Shown: piece by piece, positions 48,589 to 61,154 of the stretch
How the letters are laid out: the number at the start of each line of letters is the position of its first letter
Numbering within the stretch: the stretch's first letter is position 1
The notes under the pieces: model-generated
Seen by the model: the letters and a program-made list of their open reading frames with translations, nothing else
Told to the model about the DNA's origin: nothing
Database searches by the model: none
Made by a program: the position numbers and the translations under genes
Assembly (NCBI RefSeq): GCF_020921035.1
Contig: NC_063153.1
Span: forward strand, 12,834,001-12,898,000
DNA: 64,000 bases
Direction: 5' to 3'
Source of the DNA: Rhodamnia argentea
Taxonomy: Eukaryota; Streptophyta; Magnoliopsida; Myrtales; Myrtaceae

Positions 48589-49719
48589 GAAGAAAAGAAG
48601 AAGAGCTACGCGATGGCGATGGCGATGGCGATGGCGATGTTCCTAGGTGTTGACCGTGGTGGGTAAGGATTGAATGGAAAGGGACGTTGAAACAGATACA
48701 GGAGCAGCAATTGTCAAAAGGATTATGGTCAGGCGACCGATCGCAATGCTGGTTCTGGCATCAACTCCGTCGGTCAGACTTTTGAACGGGCTTGGTTGGG
48801 CTTCTTTTTGGATGGTCCAGCCAGGCCCGCTCAGTTTGAAGGTCCCACGTCTGTCCAGATTTGATGTTGGGGTTTTGATCTTTCTAGTCTGGGATAAACA
48901 TTTGCATGCCAAGCATTGATGTGATGTGCCGCAAGTTTGATTGTTGATAAAAGGGAACCTGCAATATGCCATTCCCATTTGTTTGAGATCACTGTAAATT
49001 GAACGGTCTAAGAGTGTTTCGGATTGTAATTTATGATGTCGTAACTACTATCGAATTCGAGTCGGATTCTATGTAGCCGTGTGACATTTCGGACGACAGC
49101 ATGATTGTGCAACAACTGTTTCCCTTGGTAGTAAGTTCTCCTATTTTTTTTCCGACCTTCTTTACGGGAGACAAAAGTAAAAGTGAGCAGAACTGTGAAA
49201 GAAAACCTATGAGCACAAATCATAGGACAATGTAGCCAGAGATCCTGTTACGCAGAACAAGCGATCGAACGACAAATAAATAGAACGAGAAAATAAATCG
49301 GATACCGGATGTACGTGGTTTGGTCGTAAAGACCTACGTCCACGGGGAGAGAAGCAATGAATTCCACTATAGATCAAGCAATACACATAGATTACAAACC
49401 ACACTTGAATTGCTCAAACACTCTCGGTGTTTCTCGGCTCCAATTACATCTAACAACGCACACGGTGTTTGACCACACAATTCCTTGTGAAATAATCTCT
49501 TAATTTATTAAAGGAATTATACAAATCTAATAACAAGAGTTAATTGACTTCGACACTTGAATGGTTGATGTAATTCCAAGTACAATACGAAGACCCAATG
49601 CCAAGCACTCGCTCATAAAACGGCGCCTCAAGACTCCTTCTACGATAGTCCACTGCCAAGACTAGCAATATACATATATATTGCACCAAGGAATGATCCA
49701 GCCGAATTCTACTTGGAAG
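48589..49719. other. Former cupin upstream region and LTR-like remnant, copy 2
   Basis: Counterpart of 33510-34641. The GGCGAT repeat (48610-48639) is longer than in copy 1. From about 49230 the LTR-like words 'ggatgtacgtggttt' and 'ctacgtccacggggag' recur. No gene seen. Confidence 0.4.
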
Positions 49720-52700
49720 TATTGGTGGCCGCGGGCCGGTTTGGGCCCATAACCGGTCCGGGTCAAACCCGTAACCTCGCCGGGTCGGACCCGTAACCGG
49801 CTTGTTGATCGAGCCCGCCGATTCCAAACTGGAACCGACTCATCCCATACGGGCCGGTTACGGGTCCATGTATAGATGAACTGGCTTTATAGCCATTCGA
49901 GAAAAAAATAAATAAAAACAAAAAAACTATGGGGAAAGACCCTTTCCCCGACCGTTGCAAGGCAATGACCATTTTTCCCTCACTCCCTTTTTTATTTTTT
50001 TATTAATTTATTAATACTATCATAACTATTATAAATACCCATTTTCATCTTTCATTTTTTCTCACAATTTCTCTCAAATTCTCTCATTCCTATCAATTCT
50101 CTCAATCCACTCAATTCTGTCAATTTTCTGAATTCATTTTTTGCTCAATTCTCTCAAAAAATGGCAAGTGAAAACAGAACTAGTGATAGAGGAAAGAGCT
50201 CGATAGGGGAATCCGATTGTCCTCACGATCCTCGTGATTTTGCATATTGGAGAGATGATGTTGATGATATTAACATTATTCACAACGTCGAGCATGTCTC
50301 AACGCAAGAAAGTTTTCATCCTTCTATCGGTATCGAAGAAATATCAGCAAGAAAGGAGCAGGAACGGGAGGTCACATCCGACATATGGGAACACTTCATG
50401 AAGGAATATTTATGCCAAACAAGTATCAAGTAAAATGTAAATATTGTGGGGCAACATACAAATCCACGGGAGGAGGCGGCTATGGAACATTTAAATGGCA
50501 TCTGAGGTTGAAACATCCAACGCAAGTAGGATCGATACCTGACCAAAAATAAATTTTCGGATATGCCAATCCTAACACTCATCCTTTATTTCTTTACAGT
50601 GATAAAATTTATAAAGAAAAATTAGCTAGATGTATTGCCTTAGAACATTTATCTTTTAATTTTAATGAAAATTTTGTTGTTAATCATTTTATACAAACTG
50701 CATGTACTCCACAAGTAAAATCTATTTCGAGAAATACGCTTAAATGCCAACTTTTTGATCTTTATAAAAGAGAAAAAGAAGTTTTAATTTTTTTTTATGG
50801 ATTTTAATGGATGTGTGCATATAGGGAGCGACATTTGGAGTGATTCTTAACAATTTTATTCTTATATGTGTATTACACGTGATTGGACAGATGATACTTG
50901 GAACATTCAAAAAAGAGTTATTGCATTTCGAGTTTTTGATGATAGGCATACGGCAAATAATATTTATAGAATAATTAGGCAAGTTTTAGAAGAAGATTTT
51001 TTGCTTAATAAAATTTTTTATGTTGGTTTTGATAATACCACGGTAAATACTGCTTCAATTCCCGAGTTAGAAAAGATTTGTAAATCCGCTTTTGATAGAT
51101 AATTTTTTCACATTAGATGTGCTTGCCATGTTTTAAATTTATGTGTACACGATGGTTTAAAAACTGATGATGTTTTTCTCACCCAATAAAAACAACAGTT
51201 CAATTTATGGAAACATCCCTAAATTATGAAATAATGGGGCAGATTTTGTAAAGCAAATAGAAGAAAATCAAAAAAGATTTTCAAGAGATGTTCTAACTCG
51301 TTGATGTTCCAACTCGTTGGAATTCTACGTACGAGTTGCTTAATCAATCTTTTGCATATAAAGATTTATTATGTACATTTATTTCAAATAATGTTTCTCA
51401 AATTAATTTATTCCCACAAGAGTGGAATATTTATAAAAAAAAATTTAGATTTTTTAAAAGTTTTTAATGATGCAACCTATACTTTATCCAATGTTTATTA
51501 TCCTCCTACGCATTTATTTTTAATGGAGTGTATTACTATTGTTGGTGTTTTTGAAGAAAATAAAAAAAGATGATCAATTAGGTCGGACTATTATAGTAAT
51601 GCGAACAAAATGACGGCATTATTATACTAAAATTCCTCTTATTTATTTGGTTGCTTCTGTTTTCGATTCACGCATCAAATTAGATGGTTTGAGTGATTAT
51701 TTGACTACGTATTATGAATGTTTACATTTGATTGAAAATTTAAATATTAGAGCTATACAATTAGTGGTTAAAAACGTAATAGTAGAATTATATAATGAAT
51801 TTTGAAGTAAATATAATCTAGGTGATAGTGAATCTTTCAACCTAATGAGATACAAAGCGAGGACGTAGGTAAAATTAGTAGAGGGCACAAACTTCTAATG
51901 AATAGGCGAAAAAGACAAAATGGAGCAACAAGAAATATTTCTGAAATCGAAACCTATGTAATTATTTTTTTTTTTAGTTTGGTGAATCCGAAGGCGGCAC
52001 GGATTTCCCAATTCTAGAGTGGTGGAAGAGGTATTCAACCCAATTCTCAATTTTCGCTCTCATCGCAAGATAGGTTTTAGTAACCCATTGTTCAACGATT
52101 ACGGTTGAATAAGCATTTAACGTTGGAGGCAATATTTTGGAAGACCGACGGTCAAGATTAGCTCTAGATTCGGTGGAGGCTCAAGCTTGTGTCGATTATT
52201 GGACAAAGGCTCAATATCGATAATAAGAGATGGATCGCAGCAATGAAGCTGAATTATTCGATGATGGAGATACCACCGTCATGGGTACCGGTACCGGAAC
52301 GGGTAGCGACGATTGACAATGAGGTAAGTATATAGTTATTAAAGGTGAAATAACTAAATGAGTTTTGATTCTTCTATCCCCAAGAAGATATGTAGGCGTT
52401 TAATGATAATTCATTAAATTCAAGCCCTTTTCCCTCCAATTTTTTCCCCTAAAAAAAAAATCGATTACAATTTATATTTGATAATTTATTATTTCATAAT
52501 TTCTCATTTTTTATTTCATAATTTATTATTTAAAAATTAAATTTAAAAACCGTAATCGGAACCGGGATCGGCGATTCCATTTTCGGCTTTGAACCTCAAC
52601 CGGGCCTTGAACCGGCCCGGAACCGCTGGTTCAAAACTTGAACTGGAACCACCCCTTAAGGTTTCGGTTCCGGTTCAACTTTGGCCACGAACCGGAACCG

Positions 52701-52727
52701 GCCACTTCTGGTCCGTGGCCATCACTA
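49720..52727 (+). mobile_element. hAT (Ac-like) DNA transposon, decayed, copy 2
   Basis: Ends 'tattggtggccgcggg' and the complement of 'tagtgatggccacgga', flanked by 'cttggaag' (49712-49719) and 'cttggcag' (52728-52735). The transposase start is at 50161, with a longer open frame than copy 1 (to 50433), followed by a BED finger around 50435-50520 (C-K-Y-C-G ... H-L-R-L-K-H), middle fragments (50866-51102, 51301-51573) and a hATC remnant near 52010-52230. Stops differ partly from copy 1, so decay continued independently after the duplication. Confidence 0.87.
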
Positions 52728-52735
52728 CTTGGCAG

Positions 52736-53605
52736 GGTGTGATTCGGTCAACAATCCAAGTCCAACTTGGACTTTTCTTTTTCTTTGACCACGGCTTCAA
52801 CGAGCATTAGTTGGTGAATTGCAGAGTTTTATTTCTTCATCTTTCTTTGGCTCAAATCATTATCTTGTTCTCTGACCAAAAGTCAAACTTCCATGAACAT
52901 CCAAGTTAGCAACGGCACAAGACCAGTATGTTCCTACGCCAAATTCGAGTTTATCCAAAAAATTCCATTCGGATTTCCATGATATACATATTGGCTTCCA
53001 CAAATAATAACATTATCTCCGATTAGATTTTGTTCGCAGGCTTAAACTCGAGACACAATTTTAACAGATCTCATGGAAAGCCAATGCACTTCTCAGGTAA
53101 AAGACAAATGATCCATACACTGTACAGACAAGAGTGAAGAGCTGTCTATTGCAGAATCTACATTTGAAGGCAGTCAAGACATTTCTTATCAAAACTCAGT
53201 TCAGAGACTCAAATGGTCAGTCAGAGATCTCTTTGTAGCACAGACCTGACAAAGAAGACCCTTTCCTGGAAGTCAAGAGGAGATGCTTTGACACTGAGCT
53301 TCCCTACTATGGTAGGGCAATGACAAAGCAAAAGTCAGCTTGAATCAAAGAGTGATACTCGCTGAGCTCTAGTTTAAATGTAAAAGTAGCCAAAAGCCTC
53401 GCGTTCAAGGCCACTCTTAAGGTACCGTCTTCCTCGGGAAAGGATGATACCATCAGTGAATCTTTGCCTAACCATTGAGCGGCTGATTCCAAGTGTGGAT
53501 GAATCCGTTACAGCGCTCGATCAGGGAACGAGCAGAACTTGGGATTCAAGACGTTCTATCCTGTCAACTAAAATTTTCAATAGCATGTCTAGAAACAAAA
53601 TTGCC
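52736..53605. other. Spacer and receptor-kinase 3' untranslated region
   Basis: Matches 37603-38484. The part nearest 53605 should be the kinase gene's 3' untranslated region. No other gene seen. Confidence 0.5.
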
Positions 53606-55670
53606 TCACACTTGTAACTCTTCCAATTTTCTAGTTGCTTCTCTCAGGTCAAGCCGATGATCGGGGTTCTTCTCTGTGCAGGCAGCTCCTATATGAAGGA
53701 GTCGCAGCATCTCGCTTTTCGACTCTATCGAACCCGCTATCTCTGGATCAATGACTTCGGCCTCCCTTTCCTCTGAGATCGCTGAGTGAACCAACATCAC
53801 AACATCAGTTCCGCTCTTCCCGCTGTTGATATACTGAGACGGGAGCTTCCCTGTGAGGACTTCAAGGATGATTAATCCGAGACAATAAACATCGCACTTT
53901 GGCGAGATGCTCCTTTGCTGTGAAATCTCCGGCGCCTTATATGCAAACAAGGTTTGCGCAGCTTGAGAAGGGTTGATCAGAGGATGGAAGCCATAGTCAT
54001 TGAGCAATGGTTCATAGTCTGAGCTCAGAAGAATGTTGCTGGACTTGAGGTTTCCATGAGGCAGGTCATAGGATGCAAGCTCTGAATGGAGAAAAGCTAG
54101 TCCGCTTGCGATTCCCTGAACGATCTTCAGCCGGGTTGGCCAATTCAGCTCACTGTGAATAATTCCACGATCACCTGAAGAATCAAAGTATGTGATATCA
54201 GAAATTGGCAAAACATTACATTTCATCACCGGTTTGAGGGCATCATATAAGATAAGTTGAATCATTCAGGAAATCTTTCATCTCCTGAATATTAACATGT
54301 TATGATAACAAAAGTGCTAGTGGAAATATCATTTCCAAAACATGCAGAAGAAAATAAAGCGTACCATGTAATATGTATAACAAGCTGCCCTTAGGAATGT
54401 ATTCCGAAACTAAGAGCTTCTCATCTCTCCTATAATGGTAGGCTAGTGGTGTCAGTATATTTCGGTGATGAAGTCTAGCAAAACGTCTAATCTCGGCATC
54501 GAACTGATCTTTCTCTAAAGCATTCATTTCCCTCATCCTCTTCACCACCACGGACAAGCCATTCGACATCACGGCCTTGTATGCAGAACCCAACCCGCCG
54601 TTTCCGAGCACCTCCGCAGACGCCCTCATTAGATCAGCCAATCCGAATTCACCCTTCTCATCGCTCAGCATCACAAGATTGCCCAAACCGTGCTTGCTGC
54701 CTTGAGCCTTTCTTTTCGACACACTGCCTTTCTTGCTAGACTCCGTTCTCATGGGCTTCGAACCAGGGATGGGGACTTGGCATGCCTCGCTGACCTTCTC
54801 TTTTCCTAAAATGCTGAAATCATCATCCCTTCTACGTCTGGAAGAAACTATTGCGGCCAGAAGAACCACGGCAGCCACCAATCCTGCCACTATCCAAAGA
54901 ACTATGCTGAACCCTTCATTGCTTTTGTGTTCATTGAGTGGTGGAGGCGATTTGACGGATATCGTCTCTGTCCCAGGCAATTCTTTGCCAGGGCAGACTT
55001 TATCGAGTGGCTTCCCACAAAGTCCTGGATTCCCTTCGAAAGACTTGGAATTGAATTTAGACAAACTTTCTGGGATTTCACCCTCCAACTTGTTGTCTGA
55101 CAGGTCCAGGGAGATGAGCTTCTCGTCCTTAATCACAGGAATGCGCCCTGAGAAGTTGTTCCCTTCAAGGTGAAGCTCCATAAGGTTGGAGAGTTGCATC
55201 AGGGACTCCGGTATGCTCCCCGAGAAGTTGTTCTTAGAGAGCCAGATCTTCTTGAGAGACGCCATGTGCTGAAAAAAGTCGCGTGGGATTTCCCCGTAGA
55301 ACTGGTTCCTGGATAACAGCAGGGACTTTATCGCACCCAGGCGATAGAAATCTGGCATTGGACCCGTGAAGAGATTGTTCGTGAAGCTGAGAGTCCTGAG
55401 GCCAGGTAAGGCCTCCAGTGCATCGATGTCAATCTTTCCGGAAAAACCCATGTCAGACAGGTGGAGCCCCGTGATGATTCCGTCAAAGCAAATGATGCCG
55501 ATCCAACCATTGCACGGTTGCGATCCAGGAGACCAGGAATCCAAAGCATCGGCGTTCCCTAAAGACCTCTTGAATTGGAGAAGAGCATCTTCAGGTGCGG
55601 ACAGAGCCAATGTTGTGAAGGAGATAATAAAGAGGGAGAGGACGATGGGGGGAACAGCAGCGAAAGCCAT
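53606..55670 (-). CDS. PRK: Pollen receptor-like kinase (LRR-III type), probable pseudokinase
   Basis: Two exons: 55670-54365 and 54174-53606, giving 624 residues. A signal peptide spans about 1-24. An LRR N-terminal cap has W-x(7)-C-x3-W-x-G-I-x-C. About five or six LRRs (65-205) are closed by a C-G-K-P-L-D-K-V-C cap. The transmembrane helix is at 253-276, followed by a basic R-R-R-R stop-transfer. The juxtamembrane region is long and S/K-rich, and the kinase domain starts near 345. The glycine loop is G-N-G-G-L-G-S-A-Y-K and Lys377 is present (V-V-V-K), but the catalytic HRD is H-G-N (475-477) and DFG is D-Y-G (495-497), as in the atypical LRR-III kinases. Arabidopsis PRKs of this architecture perceive LURE peptides and activate ROP-GEFs in pollen tubes. 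The last exon contains the right-hand duplication breakpoint, yet this copy is whole. Confidence 0.9.
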
Positions 55671-56558
55671 TTCCAGTCAGGCCTTATCACCGCCGTGCAA
55701 AAATGCACGTTATTCAGGATTACACTATTCTTACATTAAACATCTCATAATGTATGTTGAAGGAGAAAACTTGGAATCATATTTCTTCTTCCGGGTCACG
55801 GAGTTTCTCCGGGTGGCTGCTTTGACAGATTAGATTGATTGCTTTGGTTATGCAGAAACCTGTCAATCTTGTGGATGGAATTGGCAAATCCCCATGACAA
55901 TCTAAATATAGAATTCGAAGGATAAAATAGAAGAGGGATCTATATAGAGAGGTAGATCATTGCCTTCTCTTGACCAGGTCAGCTCCTAGGGAAAGCATAT
56001 ACTTAGTAGGGACGTGGCAAACAACACAGGCTTTTAGCATTCCTGCTTCTATTATTTATCTGCAAGGTCAAATCGCTCGAACACAACAGTGCCTCTGTTA
56101 CAAGATTCTGCAAGTACCACCTCAAACAAGATTCCGTGTCCCCGACAAAACTGGTATTCTCGAGGACTTCAATGGATCTTCGGCCTCAGGATTACCAGCA
56201 CTGAATGGCTTTAGATTTATGGAGCTAAAGCTTGCAAACAGGCCAAAGAATGCATCACCATGGGCAGGATCAGCCACATATACAATGAAGTGTGTAACAG
56301 GAAGATAAATGGAATTATATTGATCGAGAGCAGAAAACCAAGTTGGGGTTCCTGGTATGTACAGAGTCTCTGCTCAAGTCTATCGAAACAACAGGAACAA
56401 TGCCACGGAGGCACGGACTATTCGGCCATAACTTCTCGCCAGTATCTCTCTCTCTTCCCGAAATCAACCCTTCATTCATGTAGCATCAACTAGACGTGAA
56501 AGCCTGCAGTGAAACATCGCTTCTTGAGGCTCATAATGAGTGAAAACTGTTGCGCATT
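55671..56558. other. Spacer between the kinase gene and LHCA6-like gene
   Basis: Bases next to 55671 should be the kinase promoter and leader; bases next to 56558 should be the 3' end of the LHCA6-like gene. An open plus-strand frame at 55970-56308 shows no known protein similarity. Confidence 0.5.
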
Positions 56559-58198
56559 TTATAAATGCGGTCTATCCAGCATAGTACATGGAAAATTGAA
56601 GTAGGTGAGATGAGACAATACCGAAAAAATGTTGCAGTGACCAGGGTCTGCAATGTGATTCAATAAGTTCTCAATGGGGCCGTCGCCTGTGTAAATGGCT
56701 TGGAACCAGAACCCCACAAATGCTAGCATAGCTAGGCGTCCGTTTTTTATTTCCTTGGTCCTCAATACCATGACGGGCTCTGGAGAACCCCTCCCCCACA
56801 TTACTGGATCAAACCAAAAGCCACCAGGATAACCAACGTCGGGCTTTGGTTTCTTTATATGTGGGAGCTTGAAATCGATGTCGACACTGCCCGGCTTGAT
56901 CATATCAGCCCACCTTCTTCCCTCTACCCAACCCATCAAGGCTAATTGCACCACGAATAAGGTTGTGGTATCGGCAAAGTATTCTCGAGTGCCGGCATTG
57001 TACCATGAGTAGTTCTCTATGAAGCCTAATCTTCCAAGCAATTCAGGAATCAGAATTCCAGCCGCCCCAAGCATTGCCCATCTGCTATGCATCAGTTCGG
57101 CTTGTGCAAACCACTTAAGCAACTCTGGATCAGACCCTGCACCAGTTGGTACATGAATAGCGATAACACAGACGGAAACACTATTGGGAATCATGCCATG
57201 TAATTGAAGGTGAGTGTTTATATGTTATAAGATGATTCCGAGATGACCCCTTCGAAGAAAATACACTTTATATCACACTTCGTTCAAAATTGATAACTAA
57301 GATGAGATTTAGCTAGATTTACGGGCGCCACAATATGAAACCCCCACATCAGAGCACATTTCAGCCAAAAGCCACTTTCTTTAACACTTTGAAGCCTGTC
57401 CCAAGCCTGTGCTCAATACAGTCCCCAAGCATGAACCCTCTCTAAGGAGATTTCCACGACTCCATGATTCGGTTCTCCACTTCAGACAGTTCATAAACAT
57501 CGTGGTATATTTCATTTGAGAATCTAACGCAACATGGATTCATACCTAGGCCAAGCGGGTCAAAGCCGAAATCTCCTGGAAGGCTGCAATCAAATTACCA
57601 TGAACCGGGTCATGTCTCCATCACGCAATAGTAATCACATGGAAGCTTATTCATATGTCAAACAATAGCGAAAAGATTAGGCGACAAAAGAAAATGCAAA
57701 TTCCTGAACTATGGTCGCTTATAGCCAATGTCACAAAATGTATGCACAGAAGAATAAGAGAACCAAATTCCATTCCAAAACAGTCATGAAGCCGTGTAGA
57801 GCAAGCTCGTTACTTTAAGACCCTAGCATGAATGTTTTCGAACTATCTCTACTTGATGTCCCAAAAAGAGTGAAAACTACCTGCCATCGAGCCACTGAGG
57901 AGGCGAGCTACCCGGAAACCAGATAGGCCGATCAGGAGGAAGCGGCTCGCAGACGCTCGACACCCCTTTCGTCGCCTTCACGCGAGTCCTCGAAGGCGAC
58001 CTCGCGCTGGCCGCGATTTTCCCAGGAAACCATTTTCTCGGGCTTCCCCTGTCACCAAAAACACAAGGCAACGAGGAAAGTTGTGATTGAAGAACGAGAA
58101 CTCAAGAGGACCAAGCGCTAAGCTGGGAAAGAAAGGAGCAGCAAGTCCGACCTGGTTGGGAGGGTGAACAGCGAGGGAGAAGCAACGGCTAAGACCAT
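56559..58198 (-). CDS. LHCA6: LHCA6-like photosystem I chlorophyll a/b-binding protein
   Basis: Four exons: 58198-58152, 58048-57881, 57583-57546, 57136-56559; 276 residues, phases consistent. It starts with a short serine/arginine-rich chloroplast transit peptide (about 1-40). The mature part begins near [20 protein letters not shown], with D-F-G-F-D-P-L. Helix 1 contains [10 protein letters not shown] and helix 3 [11 protein letters not shown], the two chlorophyll-ligating LHC motifs. [19 protein letters not shown] and G-H-C-N-I-F-S point to Lhca6 rather than Lhca2. Lhca6 is a minor antenna that helps link photosystem I to the NDH complex. The tail after G-H-C-N-I-F-S is longer than usual and may be intron read-through: 'ttttcg|gtattg' could be a donor leading to a last exon near 56548. 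Confidence 0.85.
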
Positions 58199-58654
58199 GG
58201 ATGACGGGTGGAGCTGCAGCTGGAGCTTGGGACTGTTTGCCGACTCCCGCCGAGCTCAAGTGGATGAAGGTGGACGAGTCGGGATGATGATGATGCTTAC
58301 GTGGCGTGCGTGGACCACGTTTCGGCGGTCGGGATATGCGTGATATTACTACAAGAAAGGATTCAAGCACGAAAGGAGGACCTTACATGAAATTTTTCTA
58401 TATTGCGGAATCGGGGATATAGAGATACAATTGCCCCTAAAGTTCTTGTCCCATCGTTTTCACGGCGTAGAGAAATTATCACAGAGGATCAACTATGCTA
58501 AGTCATTATTGGGAACCAAACGTTTGGTAACGAGGATACGATTCAACATATGGCAAAATTTATCCTGTTATTTATTTGGTGCCTGCTCAAGATAGAATTA
58601 AATCAGATATAAAAAGAATATAGCCCCAATAATATTATCCCATGAGAAAGGTAG
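58199..58654. promoter_or_regulatory. Upstream region of the LHCA6-like gene
   Basis: The first 130 bases upstream of the ATG are GC-rich and read as leader; beyond 58380 the DNA turns AT-rich. I could not assign a TATA box or light-response element with confidence. Confidence 0.3.
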
Positions 58655-59350
58655 AATAAAGTGAAAAAATTATAAAAAAAGTTCTAAACCTATTGCAATT
58701 ATGTGAATTCAATCCTAAACCTTTCTTTTTTCCAATTAAGTCCTAACCTTTTTGCATTTGTGCAAATTTAGTCCTTTTGGTCAATTTTGAATGGAAATTG
58801 ATGACATAGACATTGGCCGTCTTATATGGCACTGTCGGTGCTAACGCGGAATTTAAAAAAAAAATTAACTTTTTTTTTTGTCTTTTTTTTCTGTTATGTT
58901 TTTTTTTGGTTAATGGCCAACGGGAAGCTGCCGGCTATCGGTTAAGGCTCGATGACCTCCGCCGGCCATTGCAAAGGGCTCGCCCACCGAGTGCGAGGGT
59001 TTCGCGGCCCTCACTCGTATATGAGCAAGGGCCAATGGCTGGTGGAGGTTACCAAGCTCGGTTGGTGGTTGGCATCCTTCAACAGGCCATTAAAAAAAGA
59101 AAATAAAAAAGATAGAAAATATTCAAATAAAATTTAAAAAATTTTATGTCGGTGCTAGCAGTGCCATGTAGGACAACCGATGGATAGCCGGCGTTTATGT
59201 CATCAATGTCCAGCAAATTAGTCGGAGAACCGAATTGACACAAATGCAAAAAGTTTATGACTCAATTGGCCAAAAAAAAGTTTAGGACTATATTAGCACA
59301 ATTGCAATAGGTTTATGATTGTTTTTTTTTTTTTGCAATTTTTCCCAAAT
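58655..59350. mobile_element. GGGA-family inverted-repeat element, complete
   Basis: Left arm near 58660: 'gaaaaaattataaaaaaa' then 'gttctaaacctattgcaa' and 'aagtcctaac' words. Right arm (about 59220-59350): 'caattgcaataggttta' and a final 'caatttttccc'. The GC-rich core has 'gccggc' words, as at 3572. Flanking 'aataaag' occurs on both sides (just before 58655 and just after 59350), compatible with a duplicated target, but the edges are blurred. Confidence 0.6.
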
Positions 59351-59960
59351 AAAGGTGGATAAAATTTTTAATATAAATGATATAAAATTTATTTTTCTTG
59401 AATAACATACTTCTTAAATTAATAAAATTATAATATTATTTATATCTAAAATAAATAAAAATAGGAAAAAATAAAAAAACATTTTTTATTAGTATTTTTA
59501 TTAATATATCTAAATTTATTTCTATCTTATGAAATAATCTATGGATAGATATCTAGTATTTGTATTTAGTACATATTTTAGCTATTTTAGTATAGTTTAC
59601 CGTTTGATAAAATTCTAGTAGAGATCATGGAAGGGGACCAAAGAAATTAAAAAATTAAAGCATTATAAAAGAAAAGGAAAATAATAAAAATAGGAAAATA
59701 AAATGAAATAGGCAAGAGTATGGTAAGAGATTCTTACCATTTTCGTATGTGCAATTTTTAGGTTCATTTATTCTCGATATATCGTTTACACCAAACAATG
59801 GCCATAATATGATGTGAAGATATCATGCTTTATTATTACGATACAGTAAATAATGGATATGATATAGTAAAATCCTTAAATTTTATACCTTATCCTATAT
59901 AGTCATATATATTGATTAGAAATTTAGACGACCGGATTATATAGCCTATAGACCTTAATC
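59351..59960. other. AT-rich spacer
   Basis: Very AT-rich sequence with many short A and T runs and no open frame of interest. It ends in the 9-base target repeat of the following foldback element. Confidence 0.5.
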
Positions 59961-60954
59961 GGGTTTTTTTCCAAAATAATTTTTTTAAAAATATTTACAA
60001 AAATATTTTTTAAAAATAAATATTTACGGATTTGGGCCTTGTTCGGCGGTTAGATTGTCGAGCGAGGGCCGCTCGGCAACTGGGCTGCCAAGCAAGGCAG
60101 CCATCGAGCTCGTCTTTTTTTTTTTTTTTTGTAAATTTCATATTTTTTTTAATTATTGATAATTAGAATATTTATTTTATTTATAATTTTTTTCTTGTGA
60201 ATCTTATATTTATAACATTATTAGCAATAATTAATGTAAATATTTATAAATGGGAAACCGCAGCAAAAGAGTTAAAAACCGCATGGAAATATTAAAAACG
60301 GCAGCAAAAGAGTCGAAACGAGTAAAGAAAGGGCAAAACTTTGGAAGAGCATATCTTATCTCTCGGGCGTCCGTTTGAGACGATTTTTTTTTTATTTCAC
60401 GTAATTTTTCAAGATGAATCCATTGGCAAACAGCCGCAGGCAGTTTGGCCCAGCTTTTTCCCCAAAAAACGCCATTTTCCTTGTCAATTTTGCATTTTCT
60501 TCCTTCGGTGCTACTTCTCGATATTGAACGAACCCTCCTTTCCCTCTTTCCTCTTTTAATCTTTCCATGCGGTTTTTAACTCTTTTGTTGCGGTTTCCCA
60601 TCTATCTATTACTGCGGTTTCCAATATATTCCTGCGGCTATATTACATTATATCACAACATTATTTATTAATTAGAGATCTTAATAAATATTTACATTAA
60701 TTAATGTTAATAATGTTATAAATATAAGCTTCACAAGAAAAAAAATTATAAATAAAATAAATATTCTAAGTATCAATAATTAAAAAAAATAAGAAATTTA
60801 GAAAAAAAAAATGTCTACCTTGCTCGGCAATGGGCATGCCGAGCGGGCCTCGCTCGGCAATTCAACCGTCGAGTGAGGCCCAAATCCGTAAATATTTATT
60901 TTTAAAAAATAATTTTTTAAATTTTAAAAAAAAAATTATTTTGGAAAAAAACCC
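59961..60954. mobile_element. 994-base foldback element with perfect 9-base target duplication
   Basis: The two arms are long inverted copies. The left starts 'gggtttttttccaaaataa' and the right ends with its complement. Each arm contains 'ggatttgggcc', 'gctcggca' words and AT-rich tracts, and near the centre 'gggaaaccgcagcaaaag' (left) pairs with 'cttttgttgcggtttccc' (right). The flanks are identical: 'accttaatc' at 59952-59960 and 60955-60963. A 9-base duplication with GGG ends fits a Mutator-like foldback. No transposase. Confidence 0.88.
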
Positions 60955-61154
60955 ACCTTAATCATAGTCGGATGCATAAAGCTATCTGATGGACCTGAAG
61001 CCTCGTATAATTAACTTGAAATTGGAGCAGCCTCTTTCTTAGAGTCGGCGGGAGGAGCTTGATTTGTAGCGAGAGTTTGGCACTGTTCTAACCGAGGCCT
61101 CTCTTTTCTTCCTTCTTTCTCCCTATTTGTTTTGGCGAGCTTTTTCCTATCTTA

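Larger units (their letters stand above)
38655..53777. repeat. Tandem segmental duplication, copy 2
   Basis: Direct repeat of about 24491-38655, with the same gene order and orientation. Its right edge lies in the last exon of the intact receptor kinase gene, near 53775. It is about 960 bases longer than copy 1, mainly because of the SINE plus nested element at 47697-48574 and small differences within the hAT element. Confidence 0.95.

Noticed and set aside
55970..56308. 112-codon plus-strand gene between kinase and LHCA6-like gene
   Set aside because: No similarity to any family, and it overlaps likely promoter and 3' regions.
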